Of a stretch of DNA of 64,000 nt, positions 16,880 to 24,525 are shown piece after piece (positions within the stretch are counted from its first letter, which is position 1; each line of letters begins with the position of its first letter). Under the pieces are notes generated by a model that saw only the letters and a list, made by a program, of their open reading frames with translations, had not been told where the DNA came from and searched no databases. Source of the stretch: Streptomyces rapamycinicus NRRL 5491 (GTDB lineage Bacteria > Actinomycetota > Actinomycetes > Streptomycetales > Streptomycetaceae); assembly GCF_024298965.1 (NCBI RefSeq), contig NZ_CP085193.1:5022001-5086000 (forward strand), given 5' to 3'. A program made the position numbers and the translations under genes.

Positions 16880-17079
16880 TGGCTGTCTAAAGTCTCGGAG
16901 GCCGTCGGCCCCAGCCACGACGCCCTGTCGCGACGGCGGCCGAGGGGCGCAGGAAGGGAGTCGGACCGTGCCGCTCGCGGAAATCTCCTACAGCCGGGCC
17001 GCCTCGCTTCGCCGGGCGGTGGGCGTCCGGACGAGACCGGCCGCCAGGCCGCAGCTCGGCCGGGGCGCCCTGGCCGCCC

Positions 17080-17098
17080 GGCGCGCCGCAGGCGCGCC
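17080..17098. terminator. Compact GC hairpin
   Basis: GGCGCGCC-GCA-GGCGCGCC is an 8-bp perfect stem with a three-base loop, shortly before the right att core. Apart from this and the large palindrome, 16706-17190 holds no gene I can support. Confidence 0.5.
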
Positions 17099-17106
17099 CT
17101 TGAGTA

Positions 17107-17136
17107 AGTAAAGAGACTTTAGACGCGCCCTGGCCC
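17107..17136. other. Putative attR of the serine-recombinase element
   Basis: AGTAAAG (17107-17113), four bases, core TTTAGACGC (17118-17126), two bases, then CCTGGCCC (17129-17136). The right arm complements the left arm of attL, and the left arm complements (5 of 7) the right arm of attL with equal spacing of four bases on both sides of the core. Confidence 0.65.
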
Positions 17137-17168
17137 GATCCTCTGGCCACCGCTCATGGCCGACCCAT

Positions 17169-17197
17169 TGAGCCGCCCTGAGCGGACCGGTCACTCC
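17169..17197. repeat. Right copy of the 28-bp direct repeat
   Basis: Near-identical to 14806-14833. On the minus strand it encodes the last residues (PPE and stop) of the XRE regulator gene. Confidence 0.75.
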
Positions 17198-17970
17198 GGC
17201 GGGACGCTGTACCGCTCCAGAGTCGCCTTGGAGACCGAGGTGTCCATGAGGCGCAGCTCCCATGGTCCGGTGTTGACGTCGAAGTCCTTGCCGAAACCGA
17301 CCCACTTGCCAGCCATGCGGCGACTGGTCGGCTCCACGAGCATCTGAAGCGCGCCGTGGTAGCACGCCCCCTGGTAGTAGCCGCCGGTGGCCGTCTGCTC
17401 GGTCCAGGTGCCCGTGACCACGCTCCGGTCAACGGTGAGGTCCAGGGAGAGCGGGGAGTCCGGGTTCAAGGACGCTCCGTTGAGTGACCGCCCGGTCAGG
17501 CGATTGCCGTGCTGCACGAGCACCACGTAGTGCCTGCCCTCGAAGACGTCCTCGCGCCCCGACGAGTAGTACTCGTACCGGGAAAGCCAGACGCCACCGT
17601 AGTTCTCCGCCACCGTCCGCTGGCCCGCCCGGGTGTCGGCGGAGGCGGGGGCCACACCCTCCGCGCTCGGTGTCATGTCATGCCCTCCTGCTCCATCACC
17701 ATGGACTCTCGCCATGGGCACCTGCGGGGCGAACCCCAACGACTCGATCGGTACCCCTGTGACCTTCTCCAGAGCGCGGATGTAGACCGGCCTCGGCGAT
17801 CTGCTGATACCGGATTCCCAGCGTTGGACCAGCCGCTTGCTGGCCTCGTTCGGCTCGCCTAATTCGACACCTGCCCGGCGGAGCGCCTTTGCCAAGTCGT
17901 CCTGGCTCATCCGCAGGCCGATCCGCACAGCCCGCAGCGCGTCATTCGGTGCGTGTACCTCGGTCGTCAT
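17191..17970 (-). CDS. XRE-family regulator with a C-terminal sensor-like domain
   Basis: A protein of 259 residues from ATG 17970. The N-terminal 75 residues form a helix-turn-helix (RIGLRMSQDDLAKALRRAG, then NEASKRLVQRWESGI, ALEKVTGV). After a variable linker comes a beta-rich domain (YGGVWLSRYEYYSSGR, YVVLVQHGNRLTGRSL, VTGTWTEQT, AGKWVGFGKDFDVN), resembling the lipocalin-like sensor domains found on some Streptomyces XRE proteins. It is divergent from a small Cys-containing protein. Its stop codon lies in a direct repeat shared with the left flank of the insertion zone. Target and ligand are unknown. Confidence 0.8.
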   Translation of the reverse strand: MTTEVHAPNDALRAVRIGLRMSQDDLAKALRRAGVELGEPNEASKRLVQRWESGISRSPRPVYIRALEKVTGVPIESLGFAPQVPMARVHGDGAGGHDMTPSAEGVAPASADTRAGQRTVAENYGGVWLSRYEYYSSGREDVFEGRHYVVLVQHGNRLTGRSLNGASLNPDSPLSLDLTVDRSVVTGTWTEQTATGGYYQGACYHGALQMLVEPTSRRMAGKWVGFGKDFDVNTGPWELRLMDTSVSKATLERYSVPPE

Positions 17971-18117
17971 GACGTCCACGCTAGCCCTGAACACCCATGA
18001 ATGACACCGAAATGACGCCCTTTGAGGGACACCCCAGTAGCGCCTTTTCTGTCGTCGCAGCGTCCTGGGCAATGGCGGGACCATCACGACCCAAAGCGGC
18101 AGAAGAGGCAGATCGTG

Positions 18118-18324
18118 ATGGACAAGGCAGAAAAGGGACAGCGGCTCATGAGCCTGCGGGTGTCCCATGACAGTGGCCAGACCTGGAGCGCCGAGGTGGT
18201 GGTCATCAGCAGTGACCCTCTGGCTCCCCTCCTCACCTCGACATGGCCACCTTGCCAGTGCTTACGCTGTGTGACCGGCTCGGGCCCCGCGTCCGTACGG
18301 CCCACAGGCGGCACGGCTCAGTAA
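18118..18324 (+). CDS. Small hypothetical protein with a WPPCQC motif
   Basis: A 68-residue frame from ATG 18118 with typical GC-rich third positions. It has a helical, charged N-terminus, a strand-like middle (WSAEVVVIS) and the motif WPPCQCLRC with three closely spaced Cys. Small proteins with this kind of Cys motif occur next to XRE regulators in Streptomyces accessory regions, and here it is divergent from one. A GTG (18115) or ATG 18148 start is possible, since no Shine-Dalgarno is clear. Function is unknown. Confidence 0.55.
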   Translation: MDKAEKGQRLMSLRVSHDSGQTWSAEVVVISSDPLAPLLTSTWPPCQCLRCVTGSGPASVRPTGGTAQ

Positions 18325-18339
18325 AGGAGGACCAGCGGT

Positions 18340-18354
18340 CAGAATGGACAGGTG
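18340..18354 (+). promoter_or_regulatory. Conserved start-site segment, possible leaderless promoter
   Basis: CAGAAT lies six bases before GTG 18352, the spacing seen for -10 boxes of leaderless actinobacterial genes. The segment from here through the first codons is identical in the diverged copy at 14842. It also contains a three-codon frame, ATG-GAC-AGG-TGA, ending over the GTG start. Confidence 0.4.
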
Positions 18355-19416
18355 AGACGCCCGATAGACCTCGCCACCCTGTACCAGCCCTGGCCGCCGT
18401 CCCCGTTGCAGGACGTACAGGACGAGTGGCTTGCCCGCCGGGGCGTGGAGCTGCGGCTCAAGCGGGACGACCTCATCCACCAGTGGCTTTCCGGCGCCGC
18501 CGGGGCACATGCGCCAGTGGACCTGTACCCTCCGGGCAACAAGTGGCGCAAGCTCACCCCGAATCTGCGGGCGGCCGTCGAGCACGGCCACACCCGGCTG
18601 CTCACGTTCGGCGGGGCGTACTCCAACCACATCCGCGCGGTGGCCGCGGCGGGCGCCGCGTACGGGCTGTCGACGGTCGGGGTCATCCGGGGCGACGAGC
18701 TGGCCGACGCGCCGCGCAACTGGTCGCTGGCGCGGGCCGAGGCACACGGCATGGAGCTGGTCTTCGTCACCCGCTCCGCCTACCGCGAGACGCTGCGCGG
18801 CCTGGGCGCGGACGGCCCCGGGCCCCTGCGGGCGCTGGAGGAGCGGTGGGGGCGTGCCTACGTGCTGCCGGAGGGCGGTACGAACGTCCTGGCGGCGCGC
18901 GGGGCGGCGGAGCTCGTCGCGGAGCTGCCCGGCCCGGGGCCGGGCGATGTGGTGTGCTGCGCGGTGGGCACCGGCGGCACGCTGGCCGGGATCGCGGCCG
19001 GACTCCCGGCTGGTGCGCGGGCGGTGGGGTTCGCCGTCCTGAAGGGGGCGGAGGGCTACCTGGACCGCGAGGTGGCCGCGCTGCACGAGCGGGGGTGGGG
19101 GCGGGCCTTCGGCAATTGGCGGATCGAGCACGGCTACCACGGCGGCGGCTACGGACGGGTCCCGGCGGAGCTGGCGGCGTTCGCGGCGGAGTTCGAGGCG
19201 CGGCACGGGGTCCGGCTGGAGCGGCGGTACGTGGCGAAGCTGCTGTGGGGTGTGTACGGGCTGGTGGGGCGGGGCGAACTGGCTCCGGGCAGCCGGGTGA
19301 CGGCAGTCATCACCGGCCCGCCGGATCCGGCGGGCCCGCCGGGTCCGGCGGAGCGGGTGGATCCGGCGGGCCCGCCGGGTCCGGCGGAGCGGGTGGATCC
19401 GGGCGTTCCCCGCTGA
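18352..19416 (+). CDS. PLP-dependent ACC deaminase/D-cysteine desulfhydrase family protein
   Basis: A protein of 354 residues of the fold-type II PLP family. The phosphate/PLP lysine is in GNKWRKL (about residue 62), SNHIRA follows in the GGAYSNH motif, and a glycine loop is present at GTGGTLAG. Members are 1-aminocyclopropane-1-carboxylate deaminases or D-cysteine desulfhydrases, not separable by eye. Between DLIH and PGNKWRKL there is an extra stretch of about 15 residues (QWLSGAAGAHAPVDLYP) not expected in the family, where the truncated left copy reads HPLVP. The C-terminus carries two copies of a Pro/Gly dodecapeptide (DPAGPPGPAERV). The 5' end seems to have been replaced or rebuilt. Confidence 0.8.
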   Translation: MRRPIDLATLYQPWPPSPLQDVQDEWLARRGVELRLKRDDLIHQWLSGAAGAHAPVDLYPPGNKWRKLTPNLRAAVEHGHTRLLTFGGAYSNHIRAVAAAGAAYGLSTVGVIRGDELADAPRNWSLARAEAHGMELVFVTRSAYRETLRGLGADGPGPLRALEERWGRAYVLPEGGTNVLAARGAAELVAELPGPGPGDVVCCAVGTGGTLAGIAAGLPAGARAVGFAVLKGAEGYLDREVAALHERGWGRAFGNWRIEHGYHGGGYGRVPAELAAFAAEFEARHGVRLERRYVAKLLWGVYGLVGRGELAPGSRVTAVITGPPDPAGPPGPAERVDPAGPPGPAERVDPGVPR

Positions 19417-19500
19417 CTCCGGGCGTTCCCCGCCGACTCCTCGCGTTCCCCGCCGACTCCTCGCGTTCCCCGCCGATTCCTCGCGTTCCCGGTCAACTCC
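19401..19500. repeat. Five 20-bp tandem repeats
   Basis: Five exact-length units at 19401, 19421, 19441, 19461 and 19481, consensus TCGCGTTCCCCGCCGACTCC. They run from the last codons of the PLP enzyme through the gap to the converging MBL pseudogene. Confidence 0.93.
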
Positions 19501-19517
19501 GGCCGGAGCCGCGGCCG

Positions 19518-20251
19518 TCACAGCTCGGCGCGCAGCCCGTCGTGGGCGACCTCCCAGCCGCTCAGATCCTCGGCCAGCGCCGTCGGGGACAGATGGGTGA
19601 GCAGCAGCCGTCGGCAGGTGAAACGGTCACGGTGGCGCGCGAGCGTGTCGAGGTCGAGATGCCAGCGGATGGGGCGCGGACTGTAGCCCTCGCACAGGAA
19701 CAACCCGACGCCGTCCGCCGCGTCGAGCAGGGCATCGGTCCACTCGGTGTCGCCCGAGTAGGCCATCGCTCCGCTCGGCCCTCCACCCGTAGCGCGTAGG
19801 CGGGAGCTCCGGAGGCGTGCCGCACCTCGAAGGGGGTGACCCGCAGGGGCCCCAGTTCCCTGGGGTGCCGGTCGGCGTGGACCAGGACGTGGACGTCGAA
19901 GCGCCGTCGCACCCCGCTCGAGCCGGGGAACAGCGCTTCCATCGCCCACGTCAGCCGGTCACCGGTCCCGGGCGGGCCGACCACGGTCAGATCACGGGTG
20001 CGGCGCCGGAACTGCCCGTCGAGGACGAGGAACGGCAGACCGCCGAAGTGGTCACCGTGCAGATGGGTGACCAGGGCCGTGTCGATGTCGTTGGGTTCGA
20101 TCCCCTGCCGGCGCATCGCCGTCAGGCTGGTCGCGCCACAGTCCACCAGGACGTGGGGCGGGCCGGCCGGGTCGGGGGCCACCGCCAGGCAGGTCTGGAA
20201 CCGCCCGCCGGAGCCGAACGCGTCACCGCTGCCCACGACCGTCACCCGCAT
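19518..20251 (-). pseudogene. MBL-fold metallo-hydrolase, frameshifted
   Basis: A metallo-beta-lactamase-fold protein related to ribonuclease Z/arylsulfatase-type hydrolases. From ATG 20251 the first frame has VTVVGSGDAFGSGGRFQ and the metal motif THLHGDHFGG (HxHxDH). The second frame, ending at 19518, has MAYSGDTEWTDALL and LLLTHLSPTAL, with the later Asp and His ligands. The frames meet near 19780: adding one G to the GGG run in GTGGAGGGCC restores one protein of about 244 residues. It is either a recent one-base deletion or a sequencing error. Confidence 0.8.
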
Positions 20252-20305
20252 CCGCGCATCGTCGCACGGCCGGGGCACCCGGGGCACGGGGTCGGCCGGA
20301 GGTGA

Positions 20306-21247
20306 TCAGTCGGGGATGCGGAGGCGCATGACTCTCGTCGCCGCGTGGCGGACCGTGCCTTCCTGGCGGACCTCGACGGTCAGGTCCGGGGCGATGGGGC
20401 GGTAGGCGATCTCGGCGCCGACGCGGTCCAGGGCGGTGGGGAGTTCGGCGGGCGGGGGCTGGGGGTCGGGCAGGTCGCGCAGGGCCGTGCCGAGCTGGGC
20501 GCGGACGGCCGTGGAGAGCGGGGCGGAGATCAAGGGCGCGTCGTCGCCGGGGAGCACCAGCGCGAGGGCGCGCGGGCGGAGGCGGGGGCCGACGACGCCG
20601 ACGACCACGGCGTCACGGGTCTCCGAGTGGCGCACCTTCCGCCAGTGGCGGCCCGGCCGGTAGGGCTGGTCCAGCTCCTTGATGACCAGGCCCTCGATAC
20701 CGATCTCCAGGAGTGACGCGTACCAGGTGGCGGCGAGCTCCGGATCAGTCGTCATCGGCACGGCCTGGAGCGGTGGGCCGAGCGGTTCGAGGAGCGCCAT
20801 CAGCCGGGCGCGGCGCTGTTCGTACGGAAGCGGCCGCAGATCCTCCGCGCCGATCGCGAGCAGGTCGAAGGCGGCGTAGGAGGCGGGCAGTTCCCGGGCG
20901 AGCCGCCCCGCCCGGGACTCGGACGCGGCGAAGGCGCGCTTCTGGACGGCGGCGAAGTCCGTACGGCCGCCCGCCCACACCACCACCTCGCCGTCGAGGA
21001 CCGTGCCGGGCGGCAGCGGCCGCGCGGCGGCCGCCAGGTCGGGGAAGGCGCGGGTGATGATGCGGCCGGAGCGGGCCTGCATCCTTACGGTGTCCCCCAG
21101 CCGGAAGATCAGCAGCCGATGGCCGTCGAACTTGGGCTCGTACGCCAGTCGCCGGCCGGGCGGGGCGGTGGGCAGGATCGGGACGACACGGGCCAGCGCC
21201 ACGTCCACGGGTGGCTGAAGGGGCGGCTCAGGGGAGGGCGAGGTCAT
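20306..21247 (-). CDS. ligD: ATP-dependent DNA ligase, LigD ligase-domain type
   Basis: A protein of 313 residues containing an adenylation domain with the AMP-accepting Lys in PKFDGHR (about residue 40), then SGRIITRAFPDL, LDGEVVVW, EGLVIKE and WRKVR. A C-terminal OB-fold region follows. It corresponds to the ligase module of the NHEJ protein LigD as a stand-alone protein and would seal Ku-bound double-strand breaks. ATG 21247 overlaps the stop of the polymerase gene by four bases (ATGA). The polymerase is encoded separately upstream and Ku divergently, so the locus is a split NHEJ set. No 3'-phosphoesterase module is seen. Confidence 0.9.
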   Translation of the reverse strand: MTSPSPEPPLQPPVDVALARVVPILPTAPPGRRLAYEPKFDGHRLLIFRLGDTVRMQARSGRIITRAFPDLAAAARPLPPGTVLDGEVVVWAGGRTDFAAVQKRAFAASESRAGRLARELPASYAAFDLLAIGAEDLRPLPYEQRRARLMALLEPLGPPLQAVPMTTDPELAATWYASLLEIGIEGLVIKELDQPYRPGRHWRKVRHSETRDAVVVGVVGPRLRPRALALVLPGDDAPLISAPLSTAVRAQLGTALRDLPDPQPPPAELPTALDRVGAEIAYRPIAPDLTVEVRQEGTVRHAATRVMRLRIPD

Positions 21248-22257
21248 CGGTCGGCCGCGCCTTCGCCGTCGCCCTGGCCACTGTCCTCGTCCTCGGCGTC
21301 CTCCTCGACGGCGGCCCCGGCGTCCTCCTCGACGGCGGCCCCGGCGTCCTCCTCGGCGGCGGCCTCGCCCGTCGGCAGCGGGCGCCCCTCCGCCGGGTCC
21401 AGCAACGGGGCCAGCAGATCCCCGTGGCGGTCGAGGCGCGCGGGGATGTCGTCGATCAGGAAGGTCAGCGCCGCGGGGTCGCCGCACGCCTCGACCTCCT
21501 CCCAGGTGACGGGCGCGGAGACGGCCGGTTCGGGGACGGCGCGGGGGGTGTACGGGGCGGCGGTGGTCTTCGCGGCGGCGTTCTGGCTGAAGTCCACGTA
21601 CACCTTCCCGGGCCGCAGTGAGCGGGTCATCTTGCGGATGACCAGGTCCGGCATGGCGTTCGCGGCCTCCAGGGCCAGCCGTCTGGCGTAGGCGGTGGTC
21701 TGCCGGGAGGGGGTCGGCTCCACCGGCACCAGCAGATGCAGCCCCTTGGAGCCACTGGTCTTCGCGTACGCCGTAAGGCCGTCGTCGGCCAGCCGTTCGC
21801 GCAGCCATACGGCGACGACGCGGCAGTCCACGATCGTGGCGGGCGGCCCGGGGTCGAGGTCGAAGACGAGCCGGTCGGCGATGCCCACGCCCTGGTCGAT
21901 CCGCCACATCGGGGTGTGGAGCTCCACCACGAGGTTGGCCGACCACATCAGCGAGGGCAGGTCCTGGATCACCACCTGCCGCGCGGTCTCCCCCTTATGG
22001 CGGGTGACCTCGGCCGTCATCACCCAGGAAGGCGTGCCCGGAGGCGGGTTCTTGGTGAAGAACTTCTGGCCGTCGGGGCCGTCCGGGTAGCGCAGGAACG
22101 CCAGCGGCCGCCCGCGCAGATGGCCGAGGAGCGCGTCCGCGGTGGACGCCAGGTAGTGCAGCAGCTCGCCCTTGGTGGTGCCGGTGGCCGGATGGATGAC
22201 CTTGTCGAGGTTCCTGAGCGTGATCCGCCGCCCCTCCACCTCCGCGATCGGGGACAT
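21244..22257 (-). CDS. ligD: LigD-type primase/polymerase (NHEJ)
   Basis: A protein of 337 residues of the archaeo-eukaryotic primase-like LigD polymerase family, which fills in ends at double-strand breaks with NTPs. Visible motifs are LRNLDKVIHPATGTTKGELLHY at the start, GQKFFTKNPP, WSANLVVELHTP, the catalytic VFDLDPGP (metal Asp pair), TSGSKGLHLLVPV, and the VYVDFSQN motif. The C-terminal tail is acidic with two copies of AAVEEDAG, encoded by a short tandem DNA repeat near 21300-21345. Its start is 30 bases from the divergent Ku start, so promoters must overlap. Confidence 0.92.
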   Translation of the reverse strand: MSPIAEVEGRRITLRNLDKVIHPATGTTKGELLHYLASTADALLGHLRGRPLAFLRYPDGPDGQKFFTKNPPPGTPSWVMTAEVTRHKGETARQVVIQDLPSLMWSANLVVELHTPMWRIDQGVGIADRLVFDLDPGPPATIVDCRVVAVWLRERLADDGLTAYAKTSGSKGLHLLVPVEPTPSRQTTAYARRLALEAANAMPDLVIRKMTRSLRPGKVYVDFSQNAAAKTTAAPYTPRAVPEPAVSAPVTWEEVEACGDPAALTFLIDDIPARLDRHGDLLAPLLDPAEGRPLPTGEAAAEEDAGAAVEEDAGAAVEEDAEDEDSGQGDGEGAADR

Positions 22258-22287
22258 ACGATAAGAATCTCACGAAAGGGATCAAGC

Positions 22288-23394
22288 ATGCGATCTATCT
22301 GGAATGGGAACATTTCCTTTGGCCTGGTGAGCATTCCGATCAAGATCTATCCGGCCACCGAGGACCACTCGATCTCGTTCCGGCAGATCCACACCAGCGA
22401 CAACGGCCGCATCCGCTACCGCAAGGTCTGCGAGCTCGAGGACAAACCGGTGGAGTCGAGCGAGATCGGGCGGGCGTACGAGGACGCGGACGGCGCACTG
22501 GTCCCGATCACCGAGGAGGATCTCGCGGCCCTTCCGCTGCCCACCACCCACACCCTGGAGATCGAGGCGTTCATCTCCGCCTCCGAGATCGATCCGCTCC
22601 AGATGGGCGACGCCTACTACCTGGGCACCAGCGGCGCCGCCGGGGCCAAGCCGTACACCCTGCTGCGCGAGGCGCTCAAGCGCAGCGAGAAGGTCGCCAT
22701 CGCCAAATACGCCCACCGCGGCCGCGAGCGGCTGGGGATGCTCCGCGTCGTGGGCGACACGATCGCGCTGCACCGGCTGCTCTGGCCGGACGAGGTGCGC
22801 GAGCCCGCGGGGGTGGCCCCCAAGGAGAAGGTCACCGTGAAACCGGCTGAACTGGACCTCGCGGACACCCTGATGGAGACGCTCGGAGAGGTGGATCTGA
22901 ACGATCTGCGCGACGAGTACCACGAGGCGCTTGAGGAACTGGTGGCGGCGAAGGTGTCCGGCGCCACGCCCACCGCCGAGCCCGGTGAGCGGCCCGCGGG
23001 CGCGCAGGTGGTCGACCTCATGGCGGCGCTGAAGGAGAGCGTCCGCAGCGCCAAGGAGGCCCGGGGCGAGGAGGCCGGGGAGGAGGCGGAGACCGCGGAG
23101 GGCGAAGCCGGGGAGGAGCCGGAGGCGACGGTCCACGAGCTGCGCGGCCGTAAGAAGGCACCGGCGAAGAAGGCCGCGGCGGCGAAGAAGGCGCCCGCGG
23201 CCGAGAAGAAGACGGCGGCGAAGAGAGGCGGGACGAAGACGGCGAAGGCCGCCAAGGCCGCGGAGGCCGCGGAGGCGGAGCCTGCGGGGAAGAAGCAGGC
23301 GGGCACGAAGAAGGCCGCGGCCAAGAAGACGGCGGCCAAGAAGGCCACCGCGAAGAAGCAGCCGGGCAAGCGCGGCACGCGGACCGCCTCCTGA
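22288..23394 (+). CDS. ku: Ku protein (NHEJ)
   Basis: A protein of 368 residues. The Ku core covers about residues 1-255, starting with the diagnostic IWNGNISFGLVSIPIK and including GDAYYLG and YAHRGRERLGMLR. It forms the homodimeric ring that loads on DNA ends and recruits LigD. After the core there is an acidic linker and a long Lys/Ala-rich tail (repeated AKKA units, residues about 285-368), a known type of extension in Streptomyces Ku that adds DNA binding. AAAGGG precedes ATG 22288. It is divergent from the LigD polymerase gene. Confidence 0.95.
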   Translation: MRSIWNGNISFGLVSIPIKIYPATEDHSISFRQIHTSDNGRIRYRKVCELEDKPVESSEIGRAYEDADGALVPITEEDLAALPLPTTHTLEIEAFISASEIDPLQMGDAYYLGTSGAAGAKPYTLLREALKRSEKVAIAKYAHRGRERLGMLRVVGDTIALHRLLWPDEVREPAGVAPKEKVTVKPAELDLADTLMETLGEVDLNDLRDEYHEALEELVAAKVSGATPTAEPGERPAGAQVVDLMAALKESVRSAKEARGEEAGEEAETAEGEAGEEPEATVHELRGRKKAPAKKAAAAKKAPAAEKKTAAKRGGTKTAKAAKAAEAAEAEPAGKKQAGTKKAAAKKTAAKKATAKKQPGKRGTRTAS

Positions 23395-23398
23395 GGCG

Positions 23399-23599
23399 GG
23401 CTTTCCCCTACCCGCCCCTTCCCGGACCATGGGTCTCCGCCCCCTGGACCCTGGACGCCCTTCGGGCGTGTCCTCAATCGCCGGACGGGCTGAGAATCAG
23501 CCCCTCCAGGGGGCACCTCCCAGCGGTAGCTGGGGGAGCTTGAGGAGCGGGGTCCGGGGCGGAGCCCCGGTTGTGGGAAGGGGCGGGTAGGGGAAAGCC
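23399..23599. repeat. 25-bp perfect inverted repeat enclosing smaller hairpins
   Basis: Arms 23399-23423 and 23575-23599 are perfect complements, 151 bases apart. Between them lie further hairpins, for example around GACGCCCTTCGGGCGTG (23452-23468) and GGGGCGGAGCCCC (about 23557-23569). The unit fills the gap between convergent Ku and NmrA genes and looks like a streptomycete repetitive intergenic element with terminator function. Confidence 0.85.
23509..23538. repeat. REP-like palindrome, copy 1
   Basis: GGGGGCACCTCCC, a variable centre, then CTGGGGGAG. The same plan recurs inside a coding region at 61246-61274, so it is an interspersed repeat. Confidence 0.7.
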
Positions 23600-23649
23600 T
23601 GCCGCAGGCGCGACCCGGTGCGTAACCGGGCCCCGGCGCGGCACGCGCC

Positions 23650-24477
23650 TCAGCGGAAGTCGGCCACGTGGTCCTCCACCCACTGGGCGAACGTCAGCCC
23701 GGGGCGCCCCGTAATGCGCTCCACCTCCGGCGAGACGGCCTGCGGCCGGTCCACCAACTCCGCGAAGACCCGCAGCAGCGAGTCCGCCATCTCCGGCGTG
23801 AGGAACCCGCCGACCATCCTCTCCCGCGCCGCCTCCGGCGGGATCTCCTCGTACCGCAGCGGCCGCCCGATGACCTCACCGATGACGCGCACCTGGTCGG
23901 CGAAGCTCAGCGACTCGGGTCCGGTCAGCTCCGGCGCCTGGCCGACCAGATCGTCGGCGAGCAGGGCACGGGCGCAGACCTCGCCCATGTCGGCCTCGTG
24001 GATGAGCGCCATCTGCGCCCCGGCGTACGGCCCGTACACCACGTCCCCCGCCTTGATCTGGTCCACCCACTGCAGCGCGTTCACGGCGAAGCCGCCCGGG
24101 CGGACGAACGTCCACTCCAGCCCCGTGGCCTCGACCTCGTCCTCCAGGGCGCGGTGGCGGACGCCGATCGGGTTCCGCTGCGGGTCGACATCGTCCAGGA
24201 CGGAGGACGAGGAGAGCATCACGATCCGCCGCACCCCGCTCTCCTTGGCCCGCTCCAGGATCTTCTCGGCACCCACCTGCCAGACCACCGCGGGGTTGAG
24301 GAACAGCGCCGTGGCACCGTCCAGGGGCAACTCCTCGGTGCGGGCCGCCCGCACGCCCTCCGGCAGCCGGGCCGCCTCGGGGTCGCGGGTGAGCGCGAGC
24401 ACCTCGGCGCCCGCGTCGGCCAGGTGCTTCACCACATGACTGCCGACGTTTCCGGTGGCTCCGGTCACCACGAACAT
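23650..24477 (-). CDS. NmrA-like NAD(P)-binding protein
   Basis: A 275-residue atypical SDR of the NmrA/HSCARG type: TGATGNVGSHVVKHL nucleotide loop at the N-terminus, RIVMLSSSSV strand, TFVRPGGFAVNALQW, and a C-terminal region of the type that binds small effectors rather than performing SDR chemistry (no YxxxK). Such proteins are redox sensors or quinone/flavin reductase partners. AAGGAG upstream fixes ATG 24477. It is divergent from a TetR-family gene, and the shared 157-base region has a clear dyad. Control by that regulator is very likely. Confidence 0.85.
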   Translation of the reverse strand: MFVVTGATGNVGSHVVKHLADAGAEVLALTRDPEAARLPEGVRAARTEELPLDGATALFLNPAVVWQVGAEKILERAKESGVRRIVMLSSSSVLDDVDPQRNPIGVRHRALEDEVEATGLEWTFVRPGGFAVNALQWVDQIKAGDVVYGPYAGAQMALIHEADMGEVCARALLADDLVGQAPELTGPESLSFADQVRVIGEVIGRPLRYEEIPPEAARERMVGGFLTPEMADSLLRVFAELVDRPQAVSPEVERITGRPGLTFAQWVEDHVADFR

Positions 24478-24525
24478 GATCAATCTCCTTACTGTTCTGC
24501 GATCCCGCACATAACCGCAGCCAGG

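Larger units (their letters stand above)
15028..17126 (+). mobile_element. Minimal serine-recombinase element (about 2.1 kb) between 9-bp core repeats
   Basis: The interval between the two TTTAGACGC cores contains only the frameshifted large serine recombinase, a 110-nt imperfect palindrome and short hairpins. Base composition is less GC-rich than the flanks, and the recombinase uses a TTA codon, consistent with imported DNA. It may be a complete small integrating element, or a larger one that has lost its cargo by deletion. Excision in silico restores a perfect 8-bp-armed dyad at the junction, the best evidence for the borders. Confidence 0.6.

Noticed and set aside
16790..17107. Possible small gene after the recombinase
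   Set aside because: The frame runs through the 110-nt palindrome, is Arg/Pro/Gly-rich and has no ribosome site or domain.
14960..18485. A 19-base identity inside the two ACC-deaminase-like 5' ends as attachment core of the recombinase
   Set aside because: The identity is explained by gene homology. The 9-bp core at 15028/17118 with symmetric complementary arms is a much better att pair.
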